From contig WGME01000014.1 in NCBI GenBank assembly GCA_016125225.1, forward strand, positions 124,001 through 188,000: a stretch of 64,000 bases of DNA, written 5' to 3'. The notes beneath the pieces were generated by a model. That model had not been told where the DNA came from. It did no database searches and worked only from the letters and a program-made list of their open reading frames with translations. The position numbers and the translations under genes were made by a program. Below, piece after piece: positions 37,021 through 45,632 of the stretch; position 1 is the stretch's first letter, and the number at the start of each line of letters is the position of its first letter. Source of the stretch: a bacterium (lineage in GTDB: Bacteria; Planctomycetota; Planctomycetia; Planctomycetales; Planctomycetaceae).

Positions 37021-39213
37021 ATGGGCGTTGGTAAGGCGGACCGGTATGATGCACTTCGTTCCTGTGAAAGGTTGATTGGATTGGTTTCGCCTGCCCGCAC
37101 AACGTCTGGTTCCGTCACAGGTCCGCCCTGGTGGATGGTCGCGGGCGGTCTGATCTTCGGCGGCATGCTGCTGATAACCACGCTTCAATCCTGGCTGAGC
37201 CAGTCTGCCACCGCGACGGCTATCCTCAGTCCTCCAACTTACCGACATCTGCTGGAGTCAGTGGGGAATACGACGACGGAGCGGATTGGATCAACAGAAT
37301 TTCACACCGTTCCGTGGGCGAGTTTGGCATTTTGGACTGTTGGTGGAATGGCCTTCCTAGTGGCAGCCGGTGCCGCCGGGCTTTGTGTCGGCACTTCCTC
37401 GGCATTACGACTGCGGCTGGTGAAACAATGGAGCCTGGCCGTCGGGTGTGCGGCCATAGCGATCGGACTCTGGGACTGGGCCTGGTTAGCCGCTTCTCTG
37501 ATGGCTGGCGAATTCGGCCAAGCCCTGACCATCGCGATCATTCCCTTCTGGCTGGCGGTGTGTTTCGCAGGCCTGGCAACAACCTGGCTGATGCTGCGTG
37601 GCGGCGTGCCGCATTCCCCGTCCGCCGCAGAACCCACCATCCCCACCTGGCCCCGCAGACCGCTTCTCGGTCTGATGCTGGTGTATCTCGCGTGCTTCGT
37701 ATCGATGAACTGGTGCTTGTGGTTCAACCTCTACCTGCCGCATGGTGACTCCGCGATGTACGAAGAGCACCTGTGGAATTTGCTGCATGGCAAAGGCTTT
37801 CGAAGCTACCTCGATCAGGGGCTGTTTCTGGGAGAGCATTTGCAGATCGTCCATCTCGGCCTGATCCCGGTGTATCTGATCTGGCCCTCGCACCTGCTCC
37901 TGGAGTTGTGTGAATCGTGCTGTCTGGCTTTGGGGGCGTTGCCGGTGGCTTGGATGACGTGGCGACATTCCCATTCCCGCACGGCAGCACTGGCCATTGC
38001 GGCGGCTTATTTGCTCTACACACCCACCCAGTTTCTGGATATCGAAATTGATTTGAAGACGTTTCGACCTGAAGCGTTTGGTATCCCGTTGTTACTCTTC
38101 ACGCTCGATCAACTCGATCGCGGCCGTTGGTGGGGAGTCATGTGCGGTGTGCTGGCTTGCCTGACCGTGAAGGAAGATGTGTCGCTGATCCTGACTCCGC
38201 TCGGATTCTGGATCGCAGCGACCACCTGGCGAGCGACTCGTAAACCAGATCCGGTGAATGCCCTGCATGGTCGACGCTGGCTGCTGACGGGGATCGGGCT
38301 GGCCCTCTTTGGGCTTTTGTATCTCTGGCTCGCCACACGCGTCATCATGCCCTATTTCCGGCCGGGGCAGGAGATTCATTATGCCAGTTACTTCAGCCGG
38401 CTTGGCGAGTCTCCGGAAGCGATTGTGCGGACCGTGCTCACGCGACCCGGTTATGTCTTAGGGGAAGTCGCGAACCTGCAGACGTTGCTCTATGCACTGG
38501 CGTTGCTCGTTCCCGTTGCGGGTGCGGCACTCGCATCTCCGGGACGGCTGGCTGTCGGTCTACCGTTATTCGGGATTCTCTGTCTGAATGAACTGGCCCG
38601 CGATCCTCGACATCAGTTTCATGCGTGGCTGGTGCCCATCGTTTTCTGGGCAGTTGCCTGCGGTTTCCCCAATTTTTGTGGCCTGATCGGTCGTGTGATG
38701 TCGGCCGCAACGCAGTCGACTTGGAAGAACGAGTCGACTGTGCGTCTGGGTGCCCATGCCATCTGGACATCCGCATTCGCCACGGGTTTGTTCTTCAGTT
38801 TGAGCCCCTTTGGCATCCCATTTTGGGACCCCGGTTCCCACTGGTCGTGGCAACATCTCTATCGTTTGAATGACCGCGGACCAAACTTCGTCAAAGTCCA
38901 GCAGGCGATTCCACCGTCGAGTCGAGTGGCCAGTACCGACTTTGTGCACCCCCGTTTCACCCATTACGATCGCAGTTACGACTACAGCCAGTATCTCCGG
39001 CGCGTCAGTGGATACGAGCACCGTGTTCCGGACGATACGGATTACATCGTGATCGATGCCACTCATCCTTACAGCCAGATGCACCAACCGGCCGACGTGC
39101 CCGAGTTTCATGAGTCCGACCGTTGGGAACTCCTGCCGATTGACACCGGCGGGCATTTCATCGTGTTGCAGCGAAAGCATCGAGAGACGGGCACGGCGAT
39201 GTCAGATCAATGA
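37021..39213 (+). CDS. DUF2079 multi-pass membrane protein
   Basis: 730 residues from ATG 37021, which has GGATGGG about 5-10 nt upstream; GTG 36964 in the same frame would add 19 residues. It has many hydrophobic helices (for example VMACGLIF-like segments near the start and LALAIAAAYLLYTPTQFLD). The DUF2079 hallmark GDSAMYEEHLWNLLHGKGFRS lies near residue 250 (first part diagnostic), followed by GEHLQIVHLGLIPVYLIWP. The fold resembles GT-C glycosyltransferases such as the dolichyl-phosphate mannosyltransferase group, but activity is unproven. It could glycosylate exported products at the inner membrane. Confidence 0.85.
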   Translation: MGVGKADRYDALRSCERLIGLVSPARTTSGSVTGPPWWMVAGGLIFGGMLLITTLQSWLSQSATATAILSPPTYRHLLESVGNTTTERIGSTEFHTVPWASLAFWTVGGMAFLVAAGAAGLCVGTSSALRLRLVKQWSLAVGCAAIAIGLWDWAWLAASLMAGEFGQALTIAIIPFWLAVCFAGLATTWLMLRGGVPHSPSAAEPTIPTWPRRPLLGLMLVYLACFVSMNWCLWFNLYLPHGDSAMYEEHLWNLLHGKGFRSYLDQGLFLGEHLQIVHLGLIPVYLIWPSHLLLELCESCCLALGALPVAWMTWRHSHSRTAALAIAAAYLLYTPTQFLDIEIDLKTFRPEAFGIPLLLFTLDQLDRGRWWGVMCGVLACLTVKEDVSLILTPLGFWIAATTWRATRKPDPVNALHGRRWLLTGIGLALFGLLYLWLATRVIMPYFRPGQEIHYASYFSRLGESPEAIVRTVLTRPGYVLGEVANLQTLLYALALLVPVAGAALASPGRLAVGLPLFGILCLNELARDPRHQFHAWLVPIVFWAVACGFPNFCGLIGRVMSAATQSTWKNESTVRLGAHAIWTSAFATGLFFSLSPFGIPFWDPGSHWSWQHLYRLNDRGPNFVKVQQAIPPSSRVASTDFVHPRFTHYDRSYDYSQYLRRVSGYEHRVPDDTDYIVIDATHPYSQMHQPADVPEFHESDRWELLPIDTGGHFIVLQRKHRETGTAMSDQ

Positions 39214-39225
39214 TCTGACATCGCC
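39195..39225. repeat. Near-perfect 31-nt palindrome over the DUF2079 stop codon
   Basis: GGCGATGTCAGATCA and its exact complement flank a single central A; the pairing extends one base further (C39194-G39226). It covers the last codons and stop of the DUF2079 gene and ends 23 nt before the hpt start. No T-run follows. It could act as a terminator-like hairpin, an RNase processing site, or an operator. Confidence 0.55.
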
Positions 39226-39248
39226 GGTACAATCGCAGGGGACAGGCG

Positions 39249-39785
39249 TTGCGAACTTTGCTGACAGAATCAGAAATTGCCGACCGTGTCCGCATGTTGG
39301 GACAGCAGATTACCGGCGACTATCAGGGGCAACCTCTGCTCGTGGTCGGCGTGCTGCACGGCAGTGTGGTGCTGGTCGCCGACCTGATCAGATCGATCGC
39401 CACGCCCCATCAGATGGCCTTTGTGCGTGCCAGCAGTTATCGCGGCAGCACCACGGTTCATGGTGAACTGGTCACGACTCTCGATGGCCTGCCCGATGTC
39501 AGCGGTCGGCATGTGCTGCTGATCGACGATATCTTCGATACCGGCCGGACACTGGAACGACTGAGTCAGGAAATCCGTGCGAGACAGCCCGCGTCATTAC
39601 GGGCAGCGGTGTTGCTGTGGAAACGAGAACGGCAAGAGGTTGCCAGCCAACCCGATTACTTCGCCTTCGAGATTCCGGACGAATTCGTCGTCGGCTATGG
39701 TCTTGACTACAACGGCGACTATCGACATTTGCCTTACATTGCCGTGCTGGAAGCGGATGATCTGGCAACCCCTTCGTCCAACTAG
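39249..39785 (+). CDS. hpt: Hypoxanthine phosphoribosyltransferase
   Basis: 178 residues from a TTG start, with a purine-rich AGGGGACAGG just upstream; the N-terminal sequence LTESEIADRVRMLGQQI fits the family at this start. The PRPP-binding loop is HVLLIDDIFDTGRT, with an upstream VGVLHGSVVLVADL and a downstream VVGYGLDYNGDYRHLPYIA. It salvages hypoxanthine and guanine to IMP and GMP. It follows the DUF2079 gene after a long palindrome. Confidence 0.95.
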   Translation: MRTLLTESEIADRVRMLGQQITGDYQGQPLLVVGVLHGSVVLVADLIRSIATPHQMAFVRASSYRGSTTVHGELVTTLDGLPDVSGRHVLLIDDIFDTGRTLERLSQEIRARQPASLRAAVLLWKRERQEVASQPDYFAFEIPDEFVVGYGLDYNGDYRHLPYIAVLEADDLATPSSN

Positions 39786-39800
39786 CAAGGCTGCCGACGG

Positions 39801-40628
39801 TCACTCACGAACTTCCACCACCCCGGCTGCAAAACGTATCAATGGTGCGGTCGAGACATTCACTAACGTCGTTGGACTCGGTGGCAAGGCATCCAGTCGA
39901 GGAAAATCCGTTTTCGTAAGCACTGTGCCAAAGGTCGCTGGCCACATCACGGCCACAAATTTCCCATCGCGGGTAGGAAGTTCGATCAGTGGCAGGGCAG
40001 AACTGCGAAGATCAAGTGTGACATTCAAGGACGGGCAGAACAGCCGCAGGGTTTCGTCAACCGCGACCGCCCGCAGCTCGCAATGAGATGCCGTCTGGCA
40101 AATGAGCTGCCATTCAAACTGGCGTTCGAGATTCGTGACGGTTACCGGACCGCCGAGTGCCGCCGCCACCTCAAGGGTATGGGCATTGACACCGGGCAAG
40201 CTCATGCGTTCCATCCAGCGCTGATCGCGCTCGCTCAACGGTCCGCGATTCTGGCTGCTCAGTTCCCAGACCGCGAGGCAGTCTTCGATCGACAGCGGTG
40301 TCGGAGGGGCCTTTGTGATCACCACATTCCCAGTCAAAACGATCTGACTCGGCTGGGGCATCGAGCAAGTCGCAGAGGGAACGTCACAGGGATCAGCCGA
40401 GGCCCAAGAGACCACGCCGCCAGTAGTGGCTGTCTGCATGCGCTGTACGTCACGCAAGGTGACAGTCGCCCGGGGGCCAGTGATACAGGCCGGCAGCACA
40501 GGACACGCTGCGTCATCGGCGGGCAAAAAGGCCGGCGGATTCGTGGCCGAAAGTCGCTGACTGGAGCTGCAACAGGCCAGCATCAAACCCAGATACCACA
40601 CTTTGCGACCTGCAAGAATCGTCATCAT
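39801..40628 (-). CDS. Hypothetical secreted protein
   Basis: 275 residues. Two adjacent ATGs (40628/40625) lie behind GAGG; the second has better spacing. The N-terminus is a signal-like segment with a Cys pair (WYLGLMLACCSSSQ) that may be a lipobox. The rest has several Cys in the first half (DDAACPVLPACITGP, ADPCDVPSATCSMP) and an otherwise ordinary composition. No known domain was recognised. It converges on hpt with 15 nt between stops, and lies 118 nt downstream of the HEAT lipoprotein gene on the same strand. Confidence 0.7.
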   Translation of the reverse strand: MMTILAGRKVWYLGLMLACCSSSQRLSATNPPAFLPADDAACPVLPACITGPRATVTLRDVQRMQTATTGGVVSWASADPCDVPSATCSMPQPSQIVLTGNVVITKAPPTPLSIEDCLAVWELSSQNRGPLSERDQRWMERMSLPGVNAHTLEVAAALGGPVTVTNLERQFEWQLICQTASHCELRAVAVDETLRLFCPSLNVTLDLRSSALPLIELPTRDGKFVAVMWPATFGTVLTKTDFPRLDALPPSPTTLVNVSTAPLIRFAAGVVEVRE

Positions 40629-40746
40629 GGCCTCGCGAACGATGGGTCAGCGTTGACGGATTTGAGATGTGAACCGGCGCGCGGCGGGTTGTATCTCAAG
40701 TCGTCCGAGGTGGCCAGATCAGATTCGGCGAATTCCGCCGCAGGCC

Positions 40747-41622
40747 TCAGGGAGTCGTTTGGGCACTGGCCGGAATCGCTGTTCCGTCGTCAGTGGCCGT
40801 CATCGGGTCAAGCAGCCGCAAAGAAAACAAAGCGGCATTTTTGACATCGGCGTCTTCATCCTGCAGCAGTTTCTGAAGTTCAGGCAGGCTACTGCGAGCC
40901 GGAGTCCCGATACGTCCCAGAGTCGCCGCCGCCGTTTGCCGGATCTGAGGATTCTCCGCCGTCAGTGCGGCGGTGATGGTCGGAATGAGGTCAGCGGCCA
41001 GTTCAGGCACATTTCCCAATGCGAAGAGGGCCGTGATTCGCAGGTTTTCTTCTGGTTCGGAGAGGAGTTCCCCTAAGACAGCCACGGCTTCTTGCGGCGG
41101 CTTTTCAAAAGTCGTGAGCAAAGCGGCGGCATTGACGCGAATGAAGGGCGAGGGATCGGTCAGCAATGGCAGCAGCGCCCCGCGTGCGGCAGAGGCTTCC
41201 GGCCCCAACTGCGCGAGATACATCACGGAAAGTTCCCGTGCCATTGACCGCTCATCGGAGAGATAGGGGATGAGTGCCGGAACCATGTCGGTTCCAAGTT
41301 CCAGCAGACCGGCCTCCGCGGTGGCCCAGTCATCGGGTTGATCACTTTGTGCTGCTGTCAGCAGGCGTTGAAACGCCTTATCCGCCCGTTGAGTGGAAGC
41401 CGACGGGCCCATGTCTGCAGGGGGGGCGAGAGGCACGGGTACCGGCTGCAGTTCCTGTCCCGATTCCGATGCGGTCGCCAGACGGAGAGGAGCACGCGCG
41501 GCGGCCGGGACGGCTGAGGAGGGGGCAGGGGCTTTTGTGACAGGTGCCGGCGTGGAGTTCTCTCCACATCCTGCGAGCACTGCCAGGCAAACCAAACTGC
41601 CGATGCCGGAAACGTTCCGCAT
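40747..41622 (-). CDS. HEAT-repeat lipoprotein
   Basis: 291 residues; GGAGAAGGA precedes the ATG. The signal peptide ends in a lipobox (LAGC). A Pro/Ala-rich linker to about residue 80 is followed by about five HEAT/PBS-like helical repeats, for example MVPALIPYLSDERSMARE, GALLPLLTDPSPFIRVN and SLPELQKLLQDEDADVKN. Such lipoproteins act as periplasmic or outer-membrane scaffolds; partners are unknown. It probably shares a transcript with the next gene downstream. Confidence 0.85.
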   Translation of the reverse strand: MRNVSGIGSLVCLAVLAGCGENSTPAPVTKAPAPSSAVPAAARAPLRLATASESGQELQPVPVPLAPPADMGPSASTQRADKAFQRLLTAAQSDQPDDWATAEAGLLELGTDMVPALIPYLSDERSMARELSVMYLAQLGPEASAARGALLPLLTDPSPFIRVNAAALLTTFEKPPQEAVAVLGELLSEPEENLRITALFALGNVPELAADLIPTITAALTAENPQIRQTAAATLGRIGTPARSSLPELQKLLQDEDADVKNAALFSLRLLDPMTATDDGTAIPASAQTTP

Positions 41623-41725
41623 GATTCCTTCTCCTGTCCACGGCCGAACTGATCGCGCGACAATGTACGCGGACAGGAGAATCGACTCAATGCGAGTTCC
41701 GCTCTCATGCCATCAATGCCGGATG

Positions 41726-43075
41726 TCAGATGACGACATCTTCCACGGGAAGCCCGGTTTCCTGCGGAGTACTTCGCGCAAGCAAGGCCGTCCCCACCAC
41801 CAGCGGCCCCACCCGTCCCAGAAACATCAGGCCGATGATGACCAGTTTTCCACAAACGGAAAGCTGGCCCGTCATTCCGCGACTGAGGCCTACCGTTCCA
41901 AGGGCGGAAATGCATTCGAAGGCCTGATCAGCCGGTGGAGAGGCATCGACCAGCGTCAAAGAATAGATGCCGACGCACAGCGTTAAACCATAAAATGCGG
42001 CGTTGGCTGTCGCGGCCCGCAGTCGTTGAACCGGAATGGCCCGCCGAAAGAATGTCGCCGTCTGACGACCACGCAACACGGCCAGCATCTCGCTCCCCAA
42101 GGCTGTCATCGTGGTGGTTTTGAGGCCGCCCCCCGTTCCGCTGGGCGAGGCGCCGATCACCATCAACAGCATCAGCAGAACGAGAGTGGCATCCGACAGG
42201 CCGCTGATCGGAACCGTGTTAAAACCGACGGTTGTGCTGGCCGACATTACCTGAAATCCCGCAGACATCCATCGAGAGGTCCACGGCAATTCGTATCCCT
42301 GGGGTTCGTCGAGGGCGTAAAGCACGGTTCCGCCGAGGCTCAGGATCAGCGTGCTCCACAGAATAATTCTGGTGGTCAAAGTCGCCGTGACTTCTCGTCG
42401 TGTCAGGCTCTCCCAGAGATCGTGCAGCACAATGAACCCGATGGCACCGATGTAACTCAATACGGCAATCACCAGATTCAGGGCGACATCGTCGCTGTAG
42501 TCTTCGAGGCTGTTGTTGAACAACCCGAAGCCGGCGGTACAGAACGCACTGACGGAATGAAACAGGCTGCACCACAACGGTTGCGACACCTGATGGGCTG
42601 CAAAGCGCGGGTAAAGACAAAGGGCGCCTATGAACTCGATGGCGAATGTGAAGCAGCACACCATCTTCAGGAATCGGAGCGGCTGAAAGCCTTCCGGAAG
42701 AGCGAGCGTGCTGGTGACCATGCGATTTCGCAGAGGCGATAATTGTCCTGACACTGCCAGCACTGTAAACGAACTCAGAGTCATGTAACCGAGTCCACCG
42801 AGCTGGATCAGCGACAGCACGACCAGTTCTCCCCAGAAGCTGTAGCTATCGGAGGTGCTGACGGTGACTAATCCCGTCGTGGACACAGCCGAAACCGCCG
42901 TAAACAGATGATCGATTGCCTGCGGTTGCGGATCGGACTGACAGATTGGCAGACACAACGCCAGCCACCCCAGCAACATGTAGGAGGCGTAACCGAGAAT
43001 GAGCAACTGCACGCTGCTGCAACGATCGAGAAAGGCGGCCGCGCGGACGGCCAGCCGAGACCACAGGCGTTTCAT
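41726..43075 (-). CDS. TrkH/KtrB-type potassium transporter subunit
   Basis: 449 residues from ATG 43075, preceded by GAGGGG at 5 nt; a longer frame to 43267 was rejected because it runs through the riboswitch-bearing leader. It has four P-loops, each with a Gly at the filter: AVSTTGLVTV, FCTAGFGLF, ASTTVGFNTV and LGTVGLSRG. It imports K+ (or Na+) and normally needs an RCK-type regulatory partner (TrkA/KtrA), none of which is adjacent. The leader carries a c-di-AMP riboswitch signature, so expression is likely reduced when c-di-AMP is high. Confidence 0.93.
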   Translation of the reverse strand: MKRLWSRLAVRAAAFLDRCSSVQLLILGYASYMLLGWLALCLPICQSDPQPQAIDHLFTAVSAVSTTGLVTVSTSDSYSFWGELVVLSLIQLGGLGYMTLSSFTVLAVSGQLSPLRNRMVTSTLALPEGFQPLRFLKMVCCFTFAIEFIGALCLYPRFAAHQVSQPLWCSLFHSVSAFCTAGFGLFNNSLEDYSDDVALNLVIAVLSYIGAIGFIVLHDLWESLTRREVTATLTTRIILWSTLILSLGGTVLYALDEPQGYELPWTSRWMSAGFQVMSASTTVGFNTVPISGLSDATLVLLMLLMVIGASPSGTGGGLKTTTMTALGSEMLAVLRGRQTATFFRRAIPVQRLRAATANAAFYGLTLCVGIYSLTLVDASPPADQAFECISALGTVGLSRGMTGQLSVCGKLVIIGLMFLGRVGPLVVGTALLARSTPQETGLPVEDVVI

Positions 43076-43140
43076 GGAAACCCCTCGCATTGGCGCACGC
43101 ACAGACCCATCGACCGATAGTATGGACGACAGAGGCTGTG

Positions 43141-43166
43141 GGCATGGTTCGTTGGGAGACCATGCC
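43141..43166 (-). promoter_or_regulatory. Hairpin between riboswitch and TrkH start (possible expression platform)
   Basis: GGCATGGT and ACCATGCC form a perfect 8-bp stem with a 10-nt loop about 66 nt upstream of the start codon, downstream of the riboswitch aptamer in the transcript. It lacks a T-run, so it is not a classical intrinsic terminator; it could be part of an expression platform acting by another route. A shorter CGCGA/TCGCG hairpin (43170-43182) lies beside it. Confidence 0.35.
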
Positions 43167-43206
43167 GGTCGCGAACATCGCGAGGTCAGAGGGTCGCCCT
43201 TCCAAA

Positions 43207-43354
43207 GGGCCTGCGAGGTTAGCTGTCGGGCTGGGCCTTGGAAGTGGCCTGAACAACGGTTACCCACCGTTCTACGCCCCGTCCTGATGTGACCATCAGG
43301 AAGTTGGGTCCCCCGCGCTCAACTTGAGGAAGCAAATTGAGCCTCGGCTGCTGG
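43207..43354 (-). promoter_or_regulatory. c-di-AMP riboswitch (ydaO/yuaA leader) upstream of TrkH
   Basis: Read on the minus strand, the leader has the conserved blocks of the ydaO/yuaA motif in order: GCCGAG at the 5' side, a GCTCAA...TTGAGC stem, GGGGGACCCA (43305-43314), a CCTGATG-GTCA-CATCAGG hairpin (43283-43300), GGGGCGTA, GGGTAACCG, and GACAGCTAACCTCGCAGGC (43209-43227). The last block and GGGGGACCCA are near-identical to the B. subtilis ydaO sequence as I remember it. The terminal GCC/GGC pair closes P1. Such aptamers bind c-di-AMP and usually switch off K+-uptake or cell-wall genes. The gene downstream is a K+ transporter, as expected. Confidence 0.87.
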
Positions 43355-43359
43355 CGACT

Positions 43360-43387
43360 ATTTTACCAAGGCGTCCAATCTTGTCGA
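43360..43387 (-). promoter_or_regulatory. Promoter driving the riboswitch leader
   Basis: On the minus strand TCGACA (43382-43387) and TAAAAT (43360-43365) are separated by 16 nt, five and four to five matches to the sigma70 boxes. Transcription starting 6-8 nt downstream would begin at about 43353, at the 5' edge of the aptamer. It lies in the 96 nt between the tatC stop and the aptamer. Confidence 0.55.
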
Positions 43388-43453
43388 GTGAATTTACGCA
43401 AGACGCTATCCTGCCAATCACTTACAAACTGGACATGAACCCAAATCATGCGG

Positions 43454-44557
43454 TTATGCCGGGACAATCGAATCGATTTCTGATTTTTCGCGGGTCATCT
43501 CGCACAAGATGATTCCCAACTCATACAGACCGACCATCGGCCCCATCATCAGTAGCATGCTGAACGGGTCGGGAGTCGGCGTCAGCAGCATCGCCAGGAA
43601 GGCGATGGCCAGAATGGCCAGCCGGCGTTTTTCCCGGTAGTCGGGAACCTGAAAAACGTTGATCTTGTTCAGGAACAGCATCACCAGAGGCAACTGAAAA
43701 CTGACGCCAAATAACAGCGGCATCAGCACGGCGAAGTTAATCCATTCCGAGATGCGAATCTGCGCGGTAATCCCCATCCGCACATTGAAACCCAACAGGA
43801 AATTGAGCACGGGCGGGAACACAAAGAAGAAGCAGAACGCCGCCCCACCGAGAAACAAGCCGATGCTGATGGGCAGGTAGGTGTAAACGTACTTTCGCTC
43901 ATGGGGATAGAGTCCCACAGCGACAAACAGCCAGAGCTGATAAATCACCCAGGGGCTTGCCAGAATCAGGCCGGAGATCATCGACACCTTCACATAAGTC
44001 ATGAAGGCTTCCTGCACATTCAAGGTGATCGGATCATCCAGCCGCTTGAGTTCCTTGCGAAAGCCGGCGAAATCGTCCGATCGGGCATCCAGCACAATGG
44101 AATGCTCTTTCAAGGCATCCGTTGGTGCCGCAATGGCCGACGGGATCAGTTCATGAAGTTGGGCGACCAGTTCGTAGGCATTGACCGACAAGGTAACGGT
44201 CTTCTGCAAGGTCGAGCCATCGGAACTCGAGCTGATTGTCGCTCCCGGTTTTTCGTCACCACCACTGCCCATCGCATCCGGGTAAAACTGATTTTTGATG
44301 GTGCCCCAGACTGTCTCGAAGAAATTGAAACCCTTGACGTCATCCGTGACCATGTTCTTCTTGATGGTCAGGCTGTATTTGTTCAGAGCATCATCGATCG
44401 GCTGGCGAATGATCTTGATGATGTACTCACCGCAGGCCATCGTGATGACCACGGCGATTGCCAGCCCCAGCAGGGCGCGAATGAGGTGAATCCGCAACTC
44501 TTCGAGGTGCTCTCCGAAGGTCATCACGGAATCGTCAAACAGGTCTTTTTTGGCCAT
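43454..44557 (-). CDS. tatC: Twin-arginine translocase subunit TatC with enlarged periplasmic loop
   Basis: 367 residues; typical TatC is about 250. The family start FGEHLEELRIHLIRAL and the later segments PWVIYQLWLFVAVGLYPHERK, FPPVLNFLLGF and LLTPTPDPFSMLLMMGP are present. About 110-130 extra residues, including a Gly/Ser-rich stretch (GSGGDEKPGATISSSSDGS), lie in the first periplasmic loop between TM1 and TM2. It forms the receptor for twin-arginine signal peptides, and the Tat-type oxidoreductase at 18823-20142 is a likely client. tatA/B are not nearby. Confidence 0.93.
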   Translation of the reverse strand: MAKKDLFDDSVMTFGEHLEELRIHLIRALLGLAIAVVITMACGEYIIKIIRQPIDDALNKYSLTIKKNMVTDDVKGFNFFETVWGTIKNQFYPDAMGSGGDEKPGATISSSSDGSTLQKTVTLSVNAYELVAQLHELIPSAIAAPTDALKEHSIVLDARSDDFAGFRKELKRLDDPITLNVQEAFMTYVKVSMISGLILASPWVIYQLWLFVAVGLYPHERKYVYTYLPISIGLFLGGAAFCFFFVFPPVLNFLLGFNVRMGITAQIRISEWINFAVLMPLLFGVSFQLPLVMLFLNKINVFQVPDYREKRRLAILAIAFLAMLLTPTPDPFSMLLMMGPMVGLYELGIILCEMTREKSEIDSIVPA

Positions 44558-44896
44558 GATGTCAGCCCCGTGGCTGCCTCACACATCGTCACCGAAATTT
44601 CCGGGCAACCACGTCCGTCGACAACATCACCGCAAAGTATCCTGCGGGAAGCTGAAGGAGCAGGCAGAAATGTCGGGCCGCAACCACCAGTCACGGTCGT
44701 GTCGCGGTGTCCACTCGGTGAGGCCGGCAGGGGGCTGCGTGGCAAGAGCGGCAGACGTGTATTGTAGGCAAGATTGCACAGACGTCAATTCGACCTGCGT
44801 TCGAACTGGCCAGACCGTATAGACGGAGGACTTGTGTCAGCCGCACAAAACCCGTTCAATACCAACACCTTTGGAAATCGACTTCGGGAGAGAAGC
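44558..44896. other. Intergenic region between divergent tatC and LamG-like gene
   Basis: 339 bases between two divergent start codons. It should contain promoters for both. A TATAGA (44818-44823) lies 74 nt upstream of the rightward gene, without a clear -35 box. I see no RNA, repeat or operator worth claiming. Confidence 0.45.
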
Positions 44897-45580
44897 ATGC
44901 GATTCTTAGCGATTTGCCTCGTGTCCTGCCTGACGCTGAATCTGGCTGTGGCCGACGAACCACCTGCCACGGTCATGGGGTTGCCGCTGCTGTATCAGGA
45001 TGATTTTTCCGCACCCGACACCAGCCGGTGGGAGCCCAGCGACCCGAACGCCTGGAAATTGATCGACAAGAATGGTAATCAGGTGTTCCAGCAGTTCGCC
45101 CAAAGCAAGGTCCAAACACCGGTTCGCTCACCGTTTAACCGTTGCATTCTGAAAGATGTGATCGTCGGCGACTTTGTGCTCGACCTGAAATTCCAGTCGA
45201 CAGCCCGCGATTACCCGCACCGTAGCCTGTGCCTGTTTTTTGGCTATCAGGACCCTGCCCATATGTATTATGTCCACTTCGGCCAGAAGACCGACGACCA
45301 TGCCAATCAGATTTTCATCGTCAATAACGAGCCGCGTACCAAGATTTCGACCAAAACGACCCCTGGCACGCCGTGGGATAACGAATGGCACCGGGCTCGC
45401 ATCGTCCGAAAAGTCGAATCCGGTCTGATCGAAGTCTTTTTTGATGACCTGGAAACCCCGGTGATGACAGCGACCGACAAAACGTTCACTTGGGGACAGA
45501 TCGGAATCGGTTCGTTTGACGACACCGGTAATTTCGATGACATTCGGCTCTACGGCACCGCAGTCACTAAGCCGGAATGA
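44897..45580 (+). CDS. Secreted concanavalin-like (DUF1080/LamG-type) protein
   Basis: 227 residues from ATG 44897, with GGGAGAG 5 nt upstream; a frame from 44774 was rejected. A signal peptide (FLAICLVSCLTLNLAVA) is followed by a beta-rich domain: YQDDFSAPDTSRWEPSD, DLKFQSTARDYPHRSLCLFFGYQD, HRARIVRKVESGLIEVFFDD and GQIGIGSFDDTGNFDDIRLYG. This pattern matches the jelly-roll of planctomycete DUF1080/LamG proteins that bind glycans. No catalytic residue can be assigned. Confidence 0.75.
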   Translation: MRFLAICLVSCLTLNLAVADEPPATVMGLPLLYQDDFSAPDTSRWEPSDPNAWKLIDKNGNQVFQQFAQSKVQTPVRSPFNRCILKDVIVGDFVLDLKFQSTARDYPHRSLCLFFGYQDPAHMYYVHFGQKTDDHANQIFIVNNEPRTKISTKTTPGTPWDNEWHRARIVRKVESGLIEVFFDDLETPVMTATDKTFTWGQIGIGSFDDTGNFDDIRLYGTAVTKPE

Positions 45581-45632
45581 GTACCGCTGCCTGACCGAAC
45601 GGTGCTGTCGTCACGCTCCAACCTGAAGCCGC

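Noticed and set aside
43081-43267. Extended N-terminal frame of the TrkH gene.
   Set aside because: It is the riboswitch leader and has no transporter similarity; the ATG at 43075 has GAGGGG upstream.
43076-43453. Possibility that the structured TrkH leader is a 6S RNA or other stand-alone RNA.
   Set aside because: The block order and sequences match the ydaO/yuaA aptamer and its 3' end leads into a K+ transporter gene, which fits a riboswitch better.
44795-44815. A GTTCGAAC-like segment in the tatC/LamG intergenic region that resembled a tRNA T-arm.
   Set aside because: No acceptor or anticodon stem pairs with it, and no CCA-like end follows.
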